Below are positions 16,056 through 16,169 of a stretch of DNA of 16,169 bases, in pieces. The position numbers and the translations under genes are program-made. The stretch spans positions 1 through 16,169 of the forward strand of contig JAFGJF010000091.1 in the NCBI GenBank assembly GCA_016929205.1, in the 5' to 3' direction. A model generated the notes under the pieces. The model worked only from the letters and a program-made list of their open reading frames with translations, was not told the origin of the DNA and ran no database searches. The DNA is from Anaerolineae bacterium (lineage in GTDB: Bacteria > Chloroflexota > Anaerolineae > JAFGEY01). Every line of letters begins with the position of its first letter. The first letter of the stretch is position 1.

Positions 16056-16169
16056 TGGGTGTGATATTTGATGAATAGACGAGTAACCGTTACACCATGG
16101 GGACAAGGACTGGCCCAAACGAGTCTACTGCGAGATGGACGAATGTGTCCATAATGCTCCATATCTACA

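Noticed and set aside
16083..16093. Short palindrome GTAAC-C-GTTAC upstream of the kinase promoter
   Set aside because: Five-base arms are too short to claim an operator without a second copy or conservation.
16037..16169. Possible end of another gene at the right edge (a minus-strand frame open from the window end to a TAA at 16037-16039, and a plus-strand frame from ATG 16097)
   Set aside because: About 43 and 24 codons are visible, with no motif, no ribosome site for the plus-strand frame, and overlap with the kinase promoter for the minus-strand one. They cannot be supported from this window.

Overview
The window looks like a piece of chromosome from a moderately GC-rich bacterium, most likely of the Chloroflexota (Anaerolineae/Caldilineae type). 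This is inferred from the mix of families: a lipoprotein with a long Thr/Pro stalk carrying a sugar-dehydrogenase domain, a LysW-like mini-carrier, a DPP IV-type S9 peptidase, and a large PAS/GAF hybrid kinase. No rRNA, tRNA, insertion sequence, phage gene or CRISPR array is visible, and no gene-free gap exceeds 300 bases.

Layout. (1) 1-6952, plus strand: a tight run of six genes (gaps of 19 nt or less, one 4-nt ATGA overlap). They are the end of a nucleoside phosphorylase, a histidine phosphatase, a dipeptidyl-peptidase IV-like S9 peptidase, a PaaK/F390-synthetase-like adenylate-forming enzyme, a multi-pass membrane acyltransferase and a tartrate/D-malate dehydrogenase. The run closes with a strong hairpin (6953-6992) that can terminate from both sides. 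(2) 7094-7324, minus: a 76-residue LysW-like zinc-ribbon carrier with an unusual acidic tail and a structured leader. (3) 7594-9009, plus: a lipoprotein PQQ-type glucose/sorbosone dehydrogenase, divergent from (2). (4) 9020-9751, minus: a short-chain dehydrogenase, divergent from (5) 9966-12643, plus: a mannonate-dehydratase (UxuA)-like enzyme followed 14 nt later by a TPP-dependent enzyme of the acetolactate-synthase type. The SDR, UxuA-like and TPP enzymes are a plausible hexuronate or sugar-acid catabolic island. (6) 12654-15950, minus: a 1098-residue membrane hybrid histidine kinase (PAS-PAS-GAF-GAF-HisKA-HATPase-REC), preceded by a promoter and an inverted repeat in its leader.

Five candidate promoters share an extended -10 element of the form TGn-TATA(A/C)T, four of them with TGG. 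Two pairs of genes converge with only 10 nt between stops (9009/9020 and 12643/12654) and show no terminator. The most unusual item is the LysW-like protein: its canonical C-terminal EDWGE is replaced by DDWDE and followed by an acidic extension that ends again in EDW, and no LysX/LysZ/LysY/LysJ/LysK partners lie in the window.
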